DNA of 64,000 nucleotides from an uncultured Clostridia bacterium (GCA_944393265.1 CALXZO010000004.1:33671-97670), one strand, 5' to 3'. Shown: positions 38,583-48,396, numbered from the stretch's first letter. Made by a program: numbers and translations. Notes: generated by a model from the letters alone, not told the origin.

Positions 38583-41500
38583 CTACCAACCTGTTTTAGG
38601 CAATTTAATTTTTGGAAGTGTTTTATTGAAAATTAAAGTTCTCCAACTTGAATTTCCTGTTACTTTATAATTGTTATAAAATCCAAACACTTCTGTATAG
38701 TTCATTATTTCAGTTCCATCTTTTAAATAGTTATTAACTTTTGTATAAATAAATGGAGCTTGAACTTCACTAAATCCTGCACCAACAGTTCCAAACTCAA
38801 ATGCTATATCTGTTACATATTCATCTTTTTGTAATGGTAAATTTGTAAAGTCTAATTCGTAAATTTGAGTAGTAAATAAATTATCTGCTACTAATCTATA
38901 AGTTGTTTCAAAGTTTGTTTTGTACTTAACACTATAAGTTAAGTTTTGATTCCAAGTACCAGTAAATACTTTTTGTAGTTTAGTTTCTATTGGCAAACTA
39001 TCGTGCCAAGTAAAATTATCTAATGCTACATTTGAGTTATTTCTTATGTTTTTGAAATCATATCTAATAGTATCTAAACATTGTGTTTCAATTAATCCTG
39101 TTTTTTCTATTGTTACACCAACTTTTACACTCTTATTTGTTATATTCAATATTTTTGTTTGTCCATCTTTAACATCTACTGTATATTCTTTTGTATCTAA
39201 CACATAGTTTGCAGGAGCTTTTGTTTCTTTTACTGTATATGTTCCAAATTCTAGTTCTTTTGAAACTGCAACACCATCATAATTTGTTTTTATTGTATCT
39301 ACTACTTTACCTTTACTATTTCTAATTTCAAAAGTTGCATTTGAAAGTCTTGTGTTAGCTAACACACCTGTTATCTCGTTGTTGTCCTCACTAGTTTTAA
39401 TTACTTGAATTTTTCCTTTAATCTTTTCGTTAGTTAAATTTAATACTGTTTCCTTACCCCATTTTATAACTACTTCATATTCTTTTGTATCTTTTACATA
39501 GCCATTCAATGCTTTAGTTTCTGTTAGATAATACTTTCCTGCTTCTAATGTTTTTGAAATATTTATTTCTCCATTTTTATCTGTTACAAGTTCCCATTTA
39601 TTTGCACCATCTTCAGTTGTTAAAAGATATTCAACACCTTTTAATTCTTTCTTTGTATCCTTATCTGTTTTAACAATTTTTAAAGATCCATAAGGTAAAT
39701 TCTTCACTTGTAATAGCTTTGTTTCTCCTATGTCTAATGTAACCTTATATGTCGTTGTATCCAATTTATATCCATCAAGTGGTGTAGTTTCAGTTACAAT
39801 ATAAGTACCTGCATTTAAAGTTTTATTAAGCTTAATTTGTCCAAAAGAATCCGTTGTAAAATCTCCAACATATTCTCCATTTTCCTTTGTTATATGGAAT
39901 TTAACTCCTGCAATAGGTTTTGTTGTTACACTATCTATCTTCTCTACAATTAAAGTTGAATAAGGTATATTTTCAAATTCCACTACTGTTGCTACATTAG
40001 ACTTAACTTCAACATTCCTTGGAGTAGTATCTATTTTATAGCCATTTATTGTAGATGTTTCTTGAACTATATACCAACCCTCATTTAATGAAGATAAGTA
40101 AATCATTCCACTTGCATCGGTAGAATAAGTACCAACCAATTCGCCATTTATTTTACTTACTTTGAATTTAACATCTTTTAGCCCTTGTTTTGTTACGCTA
40201 TCTACTTTTAAAATTTGTAATCCTGCTTTTGCTCGATTCGTAAATTCTACGACTGCATTCTCATAATAAGTAACTTGTACATCTTTAACTGTACTATCTA
40301 GCAAATAACCTTTCGGTGCTTCAGTTTCTTGAATTGAATACCAACCTGCATCAAGATTTGGAATTACAATTTTACCAACGTTATCTGTTTTATATTCTCC
40401 TACGAAATCTCCAGTTTTTGTTGTTACTTTAAATTTAGCTCCAGCTAATGGAGCTTTTGTATATTCATCATATTTTATAATTTCAATTCCTGCTAACTGC
40501 TTATTTGCAAATTCAATTATTTGAGAATTATTGCTTTCTACTTTTACATTTTGTGGTGTAGTATTTAATGCATAACCCTCTGGTGCTTGGATTTCTTCAA
40601 CTATGTACCATCCTTCATCTAAATCTCCAATATTTATATAACCTGTTCTGCTAGTTACATACTCTCCAATTATTTTGCCATTCATTTTGCTCACTCTAAA
40701 TTTAGCATCTGCTAATGGCTTACCTGTATTAAAATCGATTTTTAGAATTTGTAAGCCTGCTTTCATCTTGTTAGTAAATTCAACAATTTGATTTTTGTAT
40801 GGTGTAACTTCTACATCTTGTTTAACATCATCTAATATATATCCTTTAGGTGCTTCTATTTCTAAAATTGTGTACCATCCATTATCTAATTTAGATAAGT
40901 TAATGTGTCCTTGTTTGTCTGTTGTATACTCACCTATTAAAAGTCCATTCTTTGTTGTTACTCTGAATTTTGCTCCCTCAAGTGGTACACCAGTTGCTGC
41001 ATCAGTTTTTAATATTTGTAATCCTCCCTTTTGTCTGTTACTGAATTCTACAACAGTTGGAGCATTCTCTCTCACTTCAACAGTTTTAGGTGTACTATCT
41101 AATATGTATCCCTCAGGTGCTTGAGTTTCCTCTATTATATAAAATCCAGCATCAAGTTCTGGTACATTTATAAATCCAGTTCTAGTTGTCGTGTATTCTC
41201 CAAATGATTGTCCATTTACATTTGTAATTCTGAATTTGGCATTTGCTAACGGCTCTCCAGTATCTGCATCTACTTTTTTAATTTGAACTCCTGCTTTCGC
41301 TGTATTAGTAAGTTCGATAATAGCATCATTATCAATACTTACTTCTACAATTTTGGTTTCCATATCAATATTATATCCTCTCGGAGCTTTTATTTCTTTG
41401 ACTGAATATATTCCAGGATATAGGTTAGGAATATTTATTGTTCCATTTTCGTCTGTTGTAAAGTCTCCAATATACCAATCTGGTTCCCAAATGGCTCTAC

Positions 41501-43085
41501 TAACTTCACTACTTACTAAATTCACTTCAAAAGTTGCATTCGCTAATGTTTTTTCTGTTAAAGAATCTCTTTTTATAATTTGAATTCCTGTCAATCTCTT
41601 GTTTGTTAATACTAATTCTGCAACTTCATTTTCTACAACATTTATAGTATAAATATTAGTATCTTGTAGATAATTCATTGGAGCTTCAATTTCTTCTACG
41701 TTATAAGTTCCAACGTCTAAATCTTGAATGTTTATTGTTCCATTTTTATTTGTTACATATTCTCCTACTAACGTTCCATCTGCTTTGCTAACTCTATATT
41801 TTGCATTTTCTAATGGTTCGCTAGTTGTTTTATCTATTTTTCTAATTTCAAGACCTGCTTTTTTGTCATTTAAAAATGTTACAACATTTTCTTTATTATA
41901 CTCAACTAAAATAACTTGCTCATTATCATCAGCATTGTCTGCTAAAAGGTAGCCGTCTGGAGCTTCAAGTTCTGTAATCTTATAATAACCTTCTTCAGCA
42001 ACTTCCACTTTAACCTCGCCTTTAGTATCTGTCACAAATGTTCCAATAAGTCCTCCATCAATTTTAACAACTTCAAATGTAGCATTTCCTAATTTTTCAT
42101 TAGTAACTGAATCCCTTTTTACAATTGTAATTTCAGTTGTTACTTTGTCTAATTTAATTGCAACGTCAGCAGTTGCTTCTTCGTATGGATTTGCCGCAAT
42201 AAGCATTGTTTGCATACGAATGTTATCACATTCTGCCTGGTACACTGGCATACTTTTCAAATTAGCCCTTACTTGCACCTCAAAAGCTGTAATCTCATTT
42301 TCTTTAACTGGAATCATTACTTTAAAATTTTCATCGTTATCAAAAGTTGTTTTCTCAATACCATTTTCATCTGTAATTTTTGTGCCTACAGGTAAATCAG
42401 ATATATCAAATAAAACTTCATACTCATCAAATTCACAATTACCTTCTACTGAAAAAGTCTGCGATTTATAATTTGAATCATTTTCATCTAATATAGTTTT
42501 TTCTGTTTCTGCTTTAACAGTTAATTCTGGCTCTTTGTATCTATCTGTTCCATTTAGACCAATATCATAAAGTTCTTTTATTACTTCTATCATATTTTCG
42601 CCCTCTGAATTAAGAGATCCATAACTATCAACAGATGCATCATCTAGAGTTCTATAAATAGCTTGTTTTGTTGCAAAGAAAGCTTCTCGCTCACCATTCG
42701 CACCAATCTCACTTGGAGTCTTGTATGGGTAGCCATTTGTTGCTACTCGCCAAAGTCTATCATCAGTTACTTTGCTTTTAACAATATATTCTCCATAGTG
42801 TATATCATTAGAACCTACCCCTTGAAATGATGGCTCATTACAATATGCTGCATATTCATTACCATCTTCTGCTGAATACACAACAAATTTAGCTTGTATT
42901 TCTTCTCCTTCATACGTTAAGTAACGACCACAGCTACCTTTATCGACAAGCAAAATTCTCGAACCTATAAATTCATCTGATGTTGTACTTGCGTATGTGG
43001 TTGTTGGTATAAGAAATCCTGCAAATGTATTTACTAATGTTGTTAACGCACAAAATGCACTTAAAATTCTATTTTTTATCTTCAT
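38583..43085 (-). CDS. Cna-B/SpaA-repeat surface adhesin with thioester-like domain
   Basis: 1500 residues. A signal peptide (~1-33) is followed by a probable thioester (TED-like) domain with YCNEPSFQG near residue 81 and TKQAIYRTL near 136. About eleven SpaA/Cna-B prealbumin-like repeats then run from ~310 to ~1300, each with a K-D..T..PL..A.F.V core and a closing Glu (for example ETQAPEGYILDST), the residues that form isopeptide bonds. A last domain precedes the sorting motif LPKTG. The protein ends at LPKTGW, without the usual hydrophobic anchor and positive tail. A sortase gene lies just upstream. Likely a surface fibre or pilus used in mating contact. Confidence 0.85.
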   Translation of the reverse strand: MKIKNRILSAFCALTTLVNTFAGFLIPTTTYASTTSDEFIGSRILLVDKGSCGRYLTYEGEEIQAKFVVYSAEDGNEYAAYCNEPSFQGVGSNDIHYGEYIVKSKVTDDRLWRVATNGYPYKTPSEIGANGEREAFFATKQAIYRTLDDASVDSYGSLNSEGENMIEVIKELYDIGLNGTDRYKEPELTVKAETEKTILDENDSNYKSQTFSVEGNCEFDEYEVLFDISDLPVGTKITDENGIEKTTFDNDENFKVMIPVKENEITAFEVQVRANLKSMPVYQAECDNIRMQTMLIAANPYEEATADVAIKLDKVTTEITIVKRDSVTNEKLGNATFEVVKIDGGLIGTFVTDTKGEVKVEVAEEGYYKITELEAPDGYLLADNADDNEQVILVEYNKENVVTFLNDKKAGLEIRKIDKTTSEPLENAKYRVSKADGTLVGEYVTNKNGTINIQDLDVGTYNVEEIEAPMNYLQDTNIYTINVVENEVAELVLTNKRLTGIQIIKRDSLTEKTLANATFEVNLVSSEVSRAIWEPDWYIGDFTTDENGTINIPNLYPGIYSVKEIKAPRGYNIDMETKIVEVSIDNDAIIELTNTAKAGVQIKKVDADTGEPLANAKFRITNVNGQSFGEYTTTRTGFINVPELDAGFYIIEETQAPEGYILDSTPKTVEVRENAPTVVEFSNRQKGGLQILKTDAATGVPLEGAKFRVTTKNGLLIGEYTTDKQGHINLSKLDNGWYTILEIEAPKGYILDDVKQDVEVTPYKNQIVEFTNKMKAGLQILKIDFNTGKPLADAKFRVSKMNGKIIGEYVTSRTGYINIGDLDEGWYIVEEIQAPEGYALNTTPQNVKVESNNSQIIEFANKQLAGIEIIKYDEYTKAPLAGAKFKVTTKTGDFVGEYKTDNVGKIVIPNLDAGWYSIQETEAPKGYLLDSTVKDVQVTYYENAVVEFTNRAKAGLQILKVDSVTKQGLKDVKFKVSKINGELVGTYSTDASGMIYLSSLNEGWYIVQETSTINGYKIDTTPRNVEVKSNVATVVEFENIPYSTLIVEKIDSVTTKPIAGVKFHITKENGEYVGDFTTDSFGQIKLNKTLNAGTYIVTETTPLDGYKLDTTTYKVTLDIGETKLLQVKNLPYGSLKIVKTDKDTKKELKGVEYLLTTEDGANKWELVTDKNGEINISKTLEAGKYYLTETKALNGYVKDTKEYEVVIKWGKETVLNLTNEKIKGKIQVIKTSEDNNEITGVLANTRLSNATFEIRNSKGKVVDTIKTNYDGVAVSKELEFGTYTVKETKAPANYVLDTKEYTVDVKDGQTKILNITNKSVKVGVTIEKTGLIETQCLDTIRYDFKNIRNNSNVALDNFTWHDSLPIETKLQKVFTGTWNQNLTYSVKYKTNFETTYRLVADNLFTTQIYELDFTNLPLQKDEYVTDIAFEFGTVGAGFSEVQAPFIYTKVNNYLKDGTEIMNYTEVFGFYNNYKVTGNSSWRTLIFNKTLPKIKLPKTGW

Positions 43086-43105
43086 TTTTATTCCTCCACT
43101 TCTTT

Positions 43106-44005
43106 TTATATTTCTACTGCTTGTACACAGTATCTTTTACTTGGTACATTTCTTACACAAGTAATTAAAGTAATTCTGTTATCTTCTGTTTTAGAAAGTT
43201 TAGACCAGTCAGTATCCTCAATTTCTGTAATTTCAGATACTTTGTATCTCATTGTTCCATTTTCGGTAATATATTGAATTTCATCATCAATTGTTAATTC
43301 AGTTAATCTTTTAAAATATCCTGCATTACCATTATTGTGTCCTAAAATCCCAATATTACCTTTATAATATGCAGTTTCATCAACGTGTCCTAAATCTGTT
43401 TTTAGAACTTCTAATGAATGTCCTTCTGCAACTTTTTGATATAAGTTAATCTTATCTATTTTTAGAATTCCAACTGCCCCCTCTGGAACAACAATATTTG
43501 ATTGTTCAACCTCCTCAACTATTTCTTGCTCTGGTTGTGTTTGTACTTCTTGATTAACTTGTTCATTTTGTACAACTTCTATTATTTCAATATTTTGTAC
43601 ATTTTCTTCTATAACTTCCTCAACTACATTCGTAGGAACATTATTCTTTTCTTCTGTTGACTGTGTTGTCTGATTTGTAGTTCCTTGAGATGAAGTTGTT
43701 TCATTTTCGATTGTTGAACCGATATTTTCTTGTTTTGTAATTTCTTGTTCCTCGCTAGTTTCAGCTGACTTTTGTTCTTCATTCTCATCACCACTTCCTA
43801 TTTGTTCTTTCTCTTTTGAAACTTCTTTACTTAAATTTTCTTCAAGCTGATTAGAACTGTTTTCTTGCTTATTAACTTCTTCTAATTGAGTTCCTTGTGA
43901 AATGTTGTTTGCTTTATCGTTAATTTTTCTCAAAATAAAAGGAGTAATTATACTAGTTAAAACTAGAATAATCACTCCTATAATAATTGCTGTTTTCCTT
44001 TCCAC
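43106..44005 (-). CDS. Sortase (class D-like)
   Basis: 299 residues. An N-terminal membrane segment (~6-25) is followed by a Gln/Glu/Ser-rich linker to ~170, then the catalytic domain. The catalytic His is in GNIGILGHNNG, the Cys in TLITCVRN and the Arg in the SKRYC segment. It would attach the adjacent adhesin to the wall or polymerise it. Start follows AAGGAGGG. Gene order places it directly before the adhesin in one operon. Confidence 0.87.
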   Translation of the reverse strand: MERKTAIIIGVIILVLTSIITPFILRKINDKANNISQGTQLEEVNKQENSSNQLEENLSKEVSKEKEQIGSGDENEEQKSAETSEEQEITKQENIGSTIENETTSSQGTTNQTTQSTEEKNNVPTNVVEEVIEENVQNIEIIEVVQNEQVNQEVQTQPEQEIVEEVEQSNIVVPEGAVGILKIDKINLYQKVAEGHSLEVLKTDLGHVDETAYYKGNIGILGHNNGNAGYFKRLTELTIDDEIQYITENGTMRYKVSEITEIEDTDWSKLSKTEDNRITLITCVRNVPSKRYCVQAVEI

Positions 44006-44006
44006 T

Positions 44007-44879
44007 TTAATAAACCCTCCTTGTATTATTTATATTTGTTTTTCTTTTCTTATTTTTACTAGAAATATTTTGTACTAGCCCTGCTATTATTAGAATTACC
44101 CCAATAACAAACATTACACCAGATACAATAACTAGAATTGTATAATCTGCAACTTTAATATAAGTTACTTCATATTCAATAGGATTTATTTCTGTTTTCT
44201 CTATTGTTCCGGTATATGTAGCTGAACTTGTGTATTTCTTTTCTCCCTCAACCTTTTGACTTCCAATTCCTTTATAATTTGCAATTGCTATGTATGAAAC
44301 TGGGACTTGTGAATTTCCTACCATTTCCGTATTTTGCACTTTCCAATCTACTGATACAAGATTCATAGTTATACCGTTTTTTACTCTTGTTTTTGGTATT
44401 TTATCCATATCATTTTTTGAGTAATTTCTAAATTCTACTCTATCAATAATGTTATATTTCTTATAATAACTTCCATCAGACACTTTAGTAGTAACTATTG
44501 AAGATGTGTCTAACACTAATTTTCCATAAAATTCATCATCTTCTAAATATTCTATTTCGCTTGGAAATAGTGGCACTACATCTTCTATCTTATCTGAATC
44601 TGTTTCAACTATTTTGATTTGAGTTTCCTCTTTACTTATAATAGCTGTTCCTCCACTTTTTGAAATATTATCTAATTCATACATCTTAAATCCATCTTTA
44701 AATTTTGTTACAAGTTCTCTTTCAAATTCATTTTCTGTTCCCTCTATAACTTCATATTTCTTTACCATATATGAATTATTGTTTTCTTTGTATTCTCTTA
44801 TACTATTAGGTAATGCACTAGCAAACACCGTAGTACCTAATGTGCATATAGTTAATATCATTACTATAAATTTCTTCAT
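44007..44879 (-). CDS. Exported membrane protein of the sortase cluster
   Basis: 290 residues with a signal peptide (MKKFIVMILTICTLGTTVFA) and a C-terminal membrane segment (ILVIVSGVMFVIGVILIIAG) plus basic tail. The exported domain is beta-rich and unassigned. It ends one base before the sortase start, so the three genes form an operon. It may be a partner subunit of the surface fibre. Family not recognised. Confidence 0.65.
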   Translation of the reverse strand: MKKFIVMILTICTLGTTVFASALPNSIREYKENNNSYMVKKYEVIEGTENEFERELVTKFKDGFKMYELDNISKSGGTAIISKEETQIKIVETDSDKIEDVVPLFPSEIEYLEDDEFYGKLVLDTSSIVTTKVSDGSYYKKYNIIDRVEFRNYSKNDMDKIPKTRVKNGITMNLVSVDWKVQNTEMVGNSQVPVSYIAIANYKGIGSQKVEGEKKYTSSATYTGTIEKTEINPIEYEVTYIKVADYTILVIVSGVMFVIGVILIIAGLVQNISSKNKKRKTNINNTRRVY

Positions 44880-44953
44880 ATTATTCCTCCATTCTATAAT
44901 TATTTACTTTCTTACTTTATTGTTGGATCACGATTTCTTGTCATATAAAACAC

Positions 44954-45367
44954 CTACCTTTTCTTAACTATTCCATACAATATGGCTCTTACATAAATAC
45001 TTCCTATTACTTCGTTTCTTAGCTCTTTAAACTTCTTCTTACTTAAGTTCATTACAGACTGTATATCTTCATCTGACCTCTTTTTTAAATATTTAAGTCT
45101 TATAAAGCCATAAAATCTCGGTTTTTCTTCCTTAAAAAAAGCTAGAGTTTCTTTTAAGAACTCCAGCCATCGTTTTATTTCTTTTAAATGATTTGAATCT
45201 AACAACTTTGCCACTTGATTATCCATACTATTTTGACCTTTTAGCCAAGTTGTTTTACTTATATTCATTCTCGATATGTAATAATCCCTTACTTCTTCTA
45301 CAAGAACCTCTGGCTCGTATAGATGATATAAATATTTTTCTATTTTCTTATAATATTCTGACCTCAT
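44954..45367 (-). CDS. Putative ArpU/sigma-like regulator
   Basis: 137 residues, basic and helical. The C-terminal ~60 residues (FIRLKYLKKRSDEDIQSVMN, LSKKKFKELRNEVIGSIYV) have the arrangement of a sigma-70 region 4 or ArpU/RinA-type HTH. It lies just upstream of the sortase-adhesin operon and could activate it. Assignment is by pattern only. Confidence 0.5.
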   Translation of the reverse strand: MRSEYYKKIEKYLYHLYEPEVLVEEVRDYYISRMNISKTTWLKGQNSMDNQVAKLLDSNHLKEIKRWLEFLKETLAFFKEEKPRFYGFIRLKYLKKRSDEDIQSVMNLSKKKFKELRNEVIGSIYVRAILYGIVKKR

Positions 45368-45384
45368 TTGTAAACCTCACTTCT

Positions 45385-45990
45385 TTAATATGATTCATAA
45401 ACTAAGCTTTCTATATATTCGTGTCTATTCTTATGTTTTCTTCTTAATATATTCTTTTCCCTAAAATACATAGAAAAAGCATCAGCAAAATCTTCTGAAT
45501 AATTATTATTTTCCTTTATTTTTGATTTTGAATAATCGCTTATATAGTTCCCATCATTTTTTACGTTTTCTATGTATTGGTCAAAATTGAAGTTATTTAC
45601 TCTATTTAATTCGTTTGCATAGGTATGTCCTATTTCGTGATATAAAATATGTCTTTGAGTAGATGAATTGTATGCAGCATAATCATAAAGAGTAATAACA
45701 TTTCCTTTTGTTACACCCGCAATATTCTCATTTTTGTCCTCAAAATGTATTTCTTTAACACCTTGTTTTACTTGAACTGGCAAATCATCCAAATAATCTA
45801 AAACAATATTCAATGATTTCTTGTCCTTTTCTCTAAAAACGAATTTTGTTCCATTTTTGGATATAAAAAAAGTCCCCAACTCAACATTTTCTATTTGTTG
45901 AATTGAGGACTGTAAAATAACCTCATTATTCACATTTAAACCACAAAAATACATTGCAATAGCAGTAATAATATATATAATTTCTCGCAT
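45385..45990 (-). CDS. Exported zinc metallopeptidase-like protein
   Basis: 201 residues with a hydrophobic N-terminus (MREIIYIITAIAMYFCGLNV). The motif HILYHEIGHTYANEL near residue 115 is a HExGH zinc site, and SEDFADAFSMYF near 168 offers the third ligand, as in gluzincins of the lethal-factor type. Cleavage target unknown; cell-surface remodelling during mating is a guess. Confidence 0.65.
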   Translation of the reverse strand: MREIIYIITAIAMYFCGLNVNNEVILQSSIQQIENVELGTFFISKNGTKFVFREKDKKSLNIVLDYLDDLPVQVKQGVKEIHFEDKNENIAGVTKGNVITLYDYAAYNSSTQRHILYHEIGHTYANELNRVNNFNFDQYIENVKNDGNYISDYSKSKIKENNNYSEDFADAFSMYFREKNILRRKHKNRHEYIESLVYESY

Positions 45991-46019
45991 ATAATATCTT
46001 AACTCGCAAATATGCCTTT

Positions 46020-46550
46020 TTAATTTATATGATATGCCATAGATTCATTTAACGAATTTATAACCCTATTATAAAACTCTAATTCATTACTATCTTTATC
46101 AAAAAGCCAATCTGAAACAGCATTACATTTAGCTTCTTCTGCTATACATCTCAATGTACCGTCATCAACATTTAATTCTTCATATTTGTACTCTAGTTCC
46201 TTTTCAAAGAATTTGACCTTGTTTTTCATCAAAAAATATAAAATGTCTGCGATTAAATCATATCCAAGAATATTGTAAAATTCTCCTAATATATCACCAT
46301 TTATCTTTTCAGCAAGTTCCTCTGCAGCTGCCTGTTGACCTTCATTTAAATTTTCTATGCCACTTACGCTAAAGACAGCATCTAAAATTTGACTTTCGGC
46401 TTCATAATACGTTTCGTACTTCTTATAAGCCTCTACTATCAATAATTTTATTATATTTATATCTATTTGGGTAGTCTCATTAATTTTTACAAATTTTAAA
46501 TCTTCCTCACTTACTATTTCTTTTACAAATTTTTTAAAACTATTTCTCAT
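46020..46550 (-). CDS. ICE-edge hypothetical protein, 176 aa
   Basis: Acidic, helical protein starting MRNSFKKFVKEIVSEEDLKF, without a known motif. It is the first gene of the minus-strand series next to the tRNA genes. The ATG follows GGAGTTA. The middle part (EGQQAAAEELAEKINGDILG) resembles small helical accessory proteins of ICEs. Function unknown. Confidence 0.55.
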   Translation of the reverse strand: MRNSFKKFVKEIVSEEDLKFVKINETTQIDINIIKLLIVEAYKKYETYYEAESQILDAVFSVSGIENLNEGQQAAAEELAEKINGDILGEFYNILGYDLIADILYFLMKNKVKFFEKELEYKYEELNVDDGTLRCIAEEAKCNAVSDWLFDKDSNELEFYNRVINSLNESMAYHIN

Positions 46551-46662
46551 AATAACTCCTCCATTAAAAAAAGTAGCCTAAAGCTACTTAAATTTTTTAA
46601 AATATTTTTATTTTTTAAATAATTAGATAAATTTATAAAAAAGGTAAAAAAATCCAAAAATT

Positions 46663-46695
46663 ATATCCCCGGAATATCCCCAAAATATCCCCAAA
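46663..46695. repeat. Three 11-bp iterons
   Basis: ATATCCCC occurs at 46663, 46674 and 46685, exactly 11 bp apart (units ATATCCCCGGA, ATATCCCCAAA, ATATCCCCAAA). The sites face the same side of the helix and lie between the ICE edge gene and the tRNAs. The rest of the 46551-46847 gap is AT-rich without a gene. Confidence 0.7.
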
Positions 46696-46818
46696 AAGTT
46701 AAATTATTATGCCTTTTTTTGAATTATTGTAAACTATTTTGAAACTTTTTAAATTTTTGAAAAATTTTCTTTTAGCCTTACTCTTTCAAGCAAAACGGCT
46801 ATTTTTAGGCACAAAAAA

Positions 46819-46840
46819 AGTAGTATTTTTCAATACTACT
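46819..46840 (-). terminator. Intrinsic terminator of the tRNA unit
   Basis: Perfect AGTAGTATT/AATACTACT stem with 4-nt loop; on the minus strand followed by seven T, just after the tRNA-Tyr 3' end. Confidence 0.85.
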
Positions 46841-46847
46841 TTTTCAA

Positions 46848-46933
46848 TGGTGGGCAGAGGTGGATTCGAACCACCGTACTCGTATGAGAACAGATTTACA
46901 GTCTGCCGCCTTTAGCCACTCGGCCACCTACCC
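46848..46933 (-). tRNA. tRNA-Tyr (GTA)
   Basis: On the minus strand GGGTAGG pairs with TCTGCCC as acceptor stem, the anticodon loop is CTGTAAA, and there is a long variable arm as expected for bacterial tRNA-Tyr. The T-loop is GGTTCGAATCC. CCA is encoded (46848-46850). Confidence 0.95.
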
Positions 46934-46978
46934 TTATAAATGCTATACAATGTTTATAAGTAAACACGATATAGCTTG

Positions 46979-47055
46979 TGGTGGATCTTCAGGGACTCGA
47001 ACCCCGGACCGACCGGTTATGAGCCGGTTGCTCTAACCAACTGAGCTAAAGATCC
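46979..47055 (-). tRNA. tRNA with CAT anticodon (Ile2 or elongator Met)
   Basis: GGATCTT acceptor stem with complement, D-arm AGCTCAGTTGGTTAGAGC, anticodon loop CTCATAA, T-arm GGGGTTCGAGTCCC, encoded CCA. The body resembles tRNA-Ile(CAT), which needs lysidine, but elongator Met cannot be excluded by eye. Confidence 0.92.
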
Positions 47056-47141
47056 ATCAGCTGACAAGCATTAGTATAATAAATAATTATCTTTTTGTCA
47101 ACAAAAAAGTTTAATATTTTTTCTATATATGATAGACATTG

Positions 47142-47315
47142 GGACGGAGTTTTTGTCTATATAGTTACAAAATACAAAATAGCGTTAAAAACATATGGAA
47201 ATTTATATTACTTTATTAATCTTGCCATTGTTTATATTTTAAATTTGTAACGTACATCTTAAAACCAGTCTATCTAGGGTAATAGGTTCAACCAGTACAT
47301 ACAAAAACTCCGTCC
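47142..47315. repeat. Small element with 15-bp terminal inverted repeats
   Basis: GGACGGAGTTTTTGT at 47142-47156 is inverted at 47301-47315. The 174-bp interior is AT-rich and non-coding. This fits a MITE/REP-like element or a structured RNA with a closing stem. No clear target duplication is visible. Confidence 0.5.
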
Positions 47316-47326
47316 TCATGTTTATA

Positions 47327-47539
47327 TTATTTGTTCAAATATAACTTACAACAACAACTATTTTCTTCTCTCATTTTTTTGCATGGACATATTGTATCTT
47401 CATTTACAGTTAATACACAAGGGCAGTGTCCTCCCTTTTTTTCTAGCCCTATTAGTATTTTTTTTACATGTTCCTCATCATCATTAAGCCTCATATTTGG
47501 ATTTAATCGCAATCCCTTTTCTATTATTTCATTTGTCAT
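47327..47539 (-). CDS. Ferredoxin-thioredoxin reductase catalytic-subunit-like protein
   Basis: 70 residues with the FTR cysteine pattern: GGHCPCVL, then TICPCKKM, then SCCCKLY near the end. These cysteines bind a 4Fe-4S cluster and a redox disulfide. The protein is shorter than plant-type FTR but typical for anaerobe homologues. It follows the NrdG-like gene by about 20 bp and may give reducing power to the anaerobic reductase or the glutaredoxin-like protein. Confidence 0.75.
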   Translation of the reverse strand: MTNEIIEKGLRLNPNMRLNDDEEHVKKILIGLEKKGGHCPCVLTVNEDTICPCKKMREENSCCCKLYLNK

Positions 47540-47561
47540 AAAGCCACCTCCTTTTAATTTT

Positions 47562-48227
47562 TTACATTATTCCTCTTAATGTTGTAGGTATGTATTTTTC
47601 ACAGGCCACTTGCATTTCTTTCATCATTTCTGCAGAGTACGGAATCACGGTTTTATTATAATCAAAATAATTTTGCAGAACATAATTTTTAGCACCAACG
47701 CTTTTTAAATACTCCGCTATTTTTACAACATTTTCTTTTCCTAAATATTTAGGATAAACAGTTGTTCTAAATTCATATTTTTTCCCACTATTTAGTATAA
47801 TCCTTACAGATTCTTTTATTTTATCTATATCTATTTTTCTTTGTGTTATTTCATTATAATTTTCAAAGTCATTTTTTATATCCATTCCTACGAAATCAAT
47901 TTTATTTATGTTTCTTTCCAGTATTTCTGGGATATAGCCATTTGTGTGAATTCCTATCACAAATCCATTATCATATAATGTATTTATAATTCTCTCGAAA
48001 TCTGGATGTACTGTACATTCTCCTCCTGATATAATTATATGATTTATAAAATCTTTTCTATCTAATAATTTAGGTAATATATCTTTATCAAAGTTTAACT
48101 CTTTTTCCTTTAAAAGTCCCCTATTATAGCAAAATTCGCAATCAAAATTGCATACACCTGTGAACAACGTCGTGCATATGTTGTCAGGATAATCAATCAT
48201 ACTTGACCATATCACTGATTTTATCAT
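47562..48227 (-). CDS. nrdG: Anaerobic ribonucleotide reductase activating protein
   Basis: 221-residue radical-SAM protein. The cluster motif is CNFDCEFCYNRGLL (CxxxCxxC) near residue 27, and SGGECTVHPDF is the SAM-binding GGE motif. NrdG-like activases make the glycyl radical on NrdD, whose gene is upstream on the same strand. The order nrdD, glutaredoxin-like, this gene, FTR-like reads as a functional cluster. Confidence 0.85.
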   Translation of the reverse strand: MIKSVIWSSMIDYPDNICTTLFTGVCNFDCEFCYNRGLLKEKELNFDKDILPKLLDRKDFINHIIISGGECTVHPDFERIINTLYDNGFVIGIHTNGYIPEILERNINKIDFVGMDIKNDFENYNEITQRKIDIDKIKESVRIILNSGKKYEFRTTVYPKYLGKENVVKIAEYLKSVGAKNYVLQNYFDYNKTVIPYSAEMMKEMQVACEKYIPTTLRGIM

Positions 48228-48396
48228 TGTGTCCTCCTTTAATTTTTATACATTACTATTCGTATTATGTGTATAATTAGGAAAGATTTTGAACTAATTT
48301 TTGCTTATATGTAAAAACAGTCAAAAATTATCGTCAACTTTCCTGTTGTACAAAAAATAAGCGAGCAAGAAGCCCGCCTATTAAACATTCTTCTAA

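Noticed and set aside
46848..47055. tRNA 3' end as ICE attachment site
   Set aside because: The ICE-like genes end close to tRNA-Tyr, but I found no second copy of the tRNA 3' sequence and no integrase in the window.
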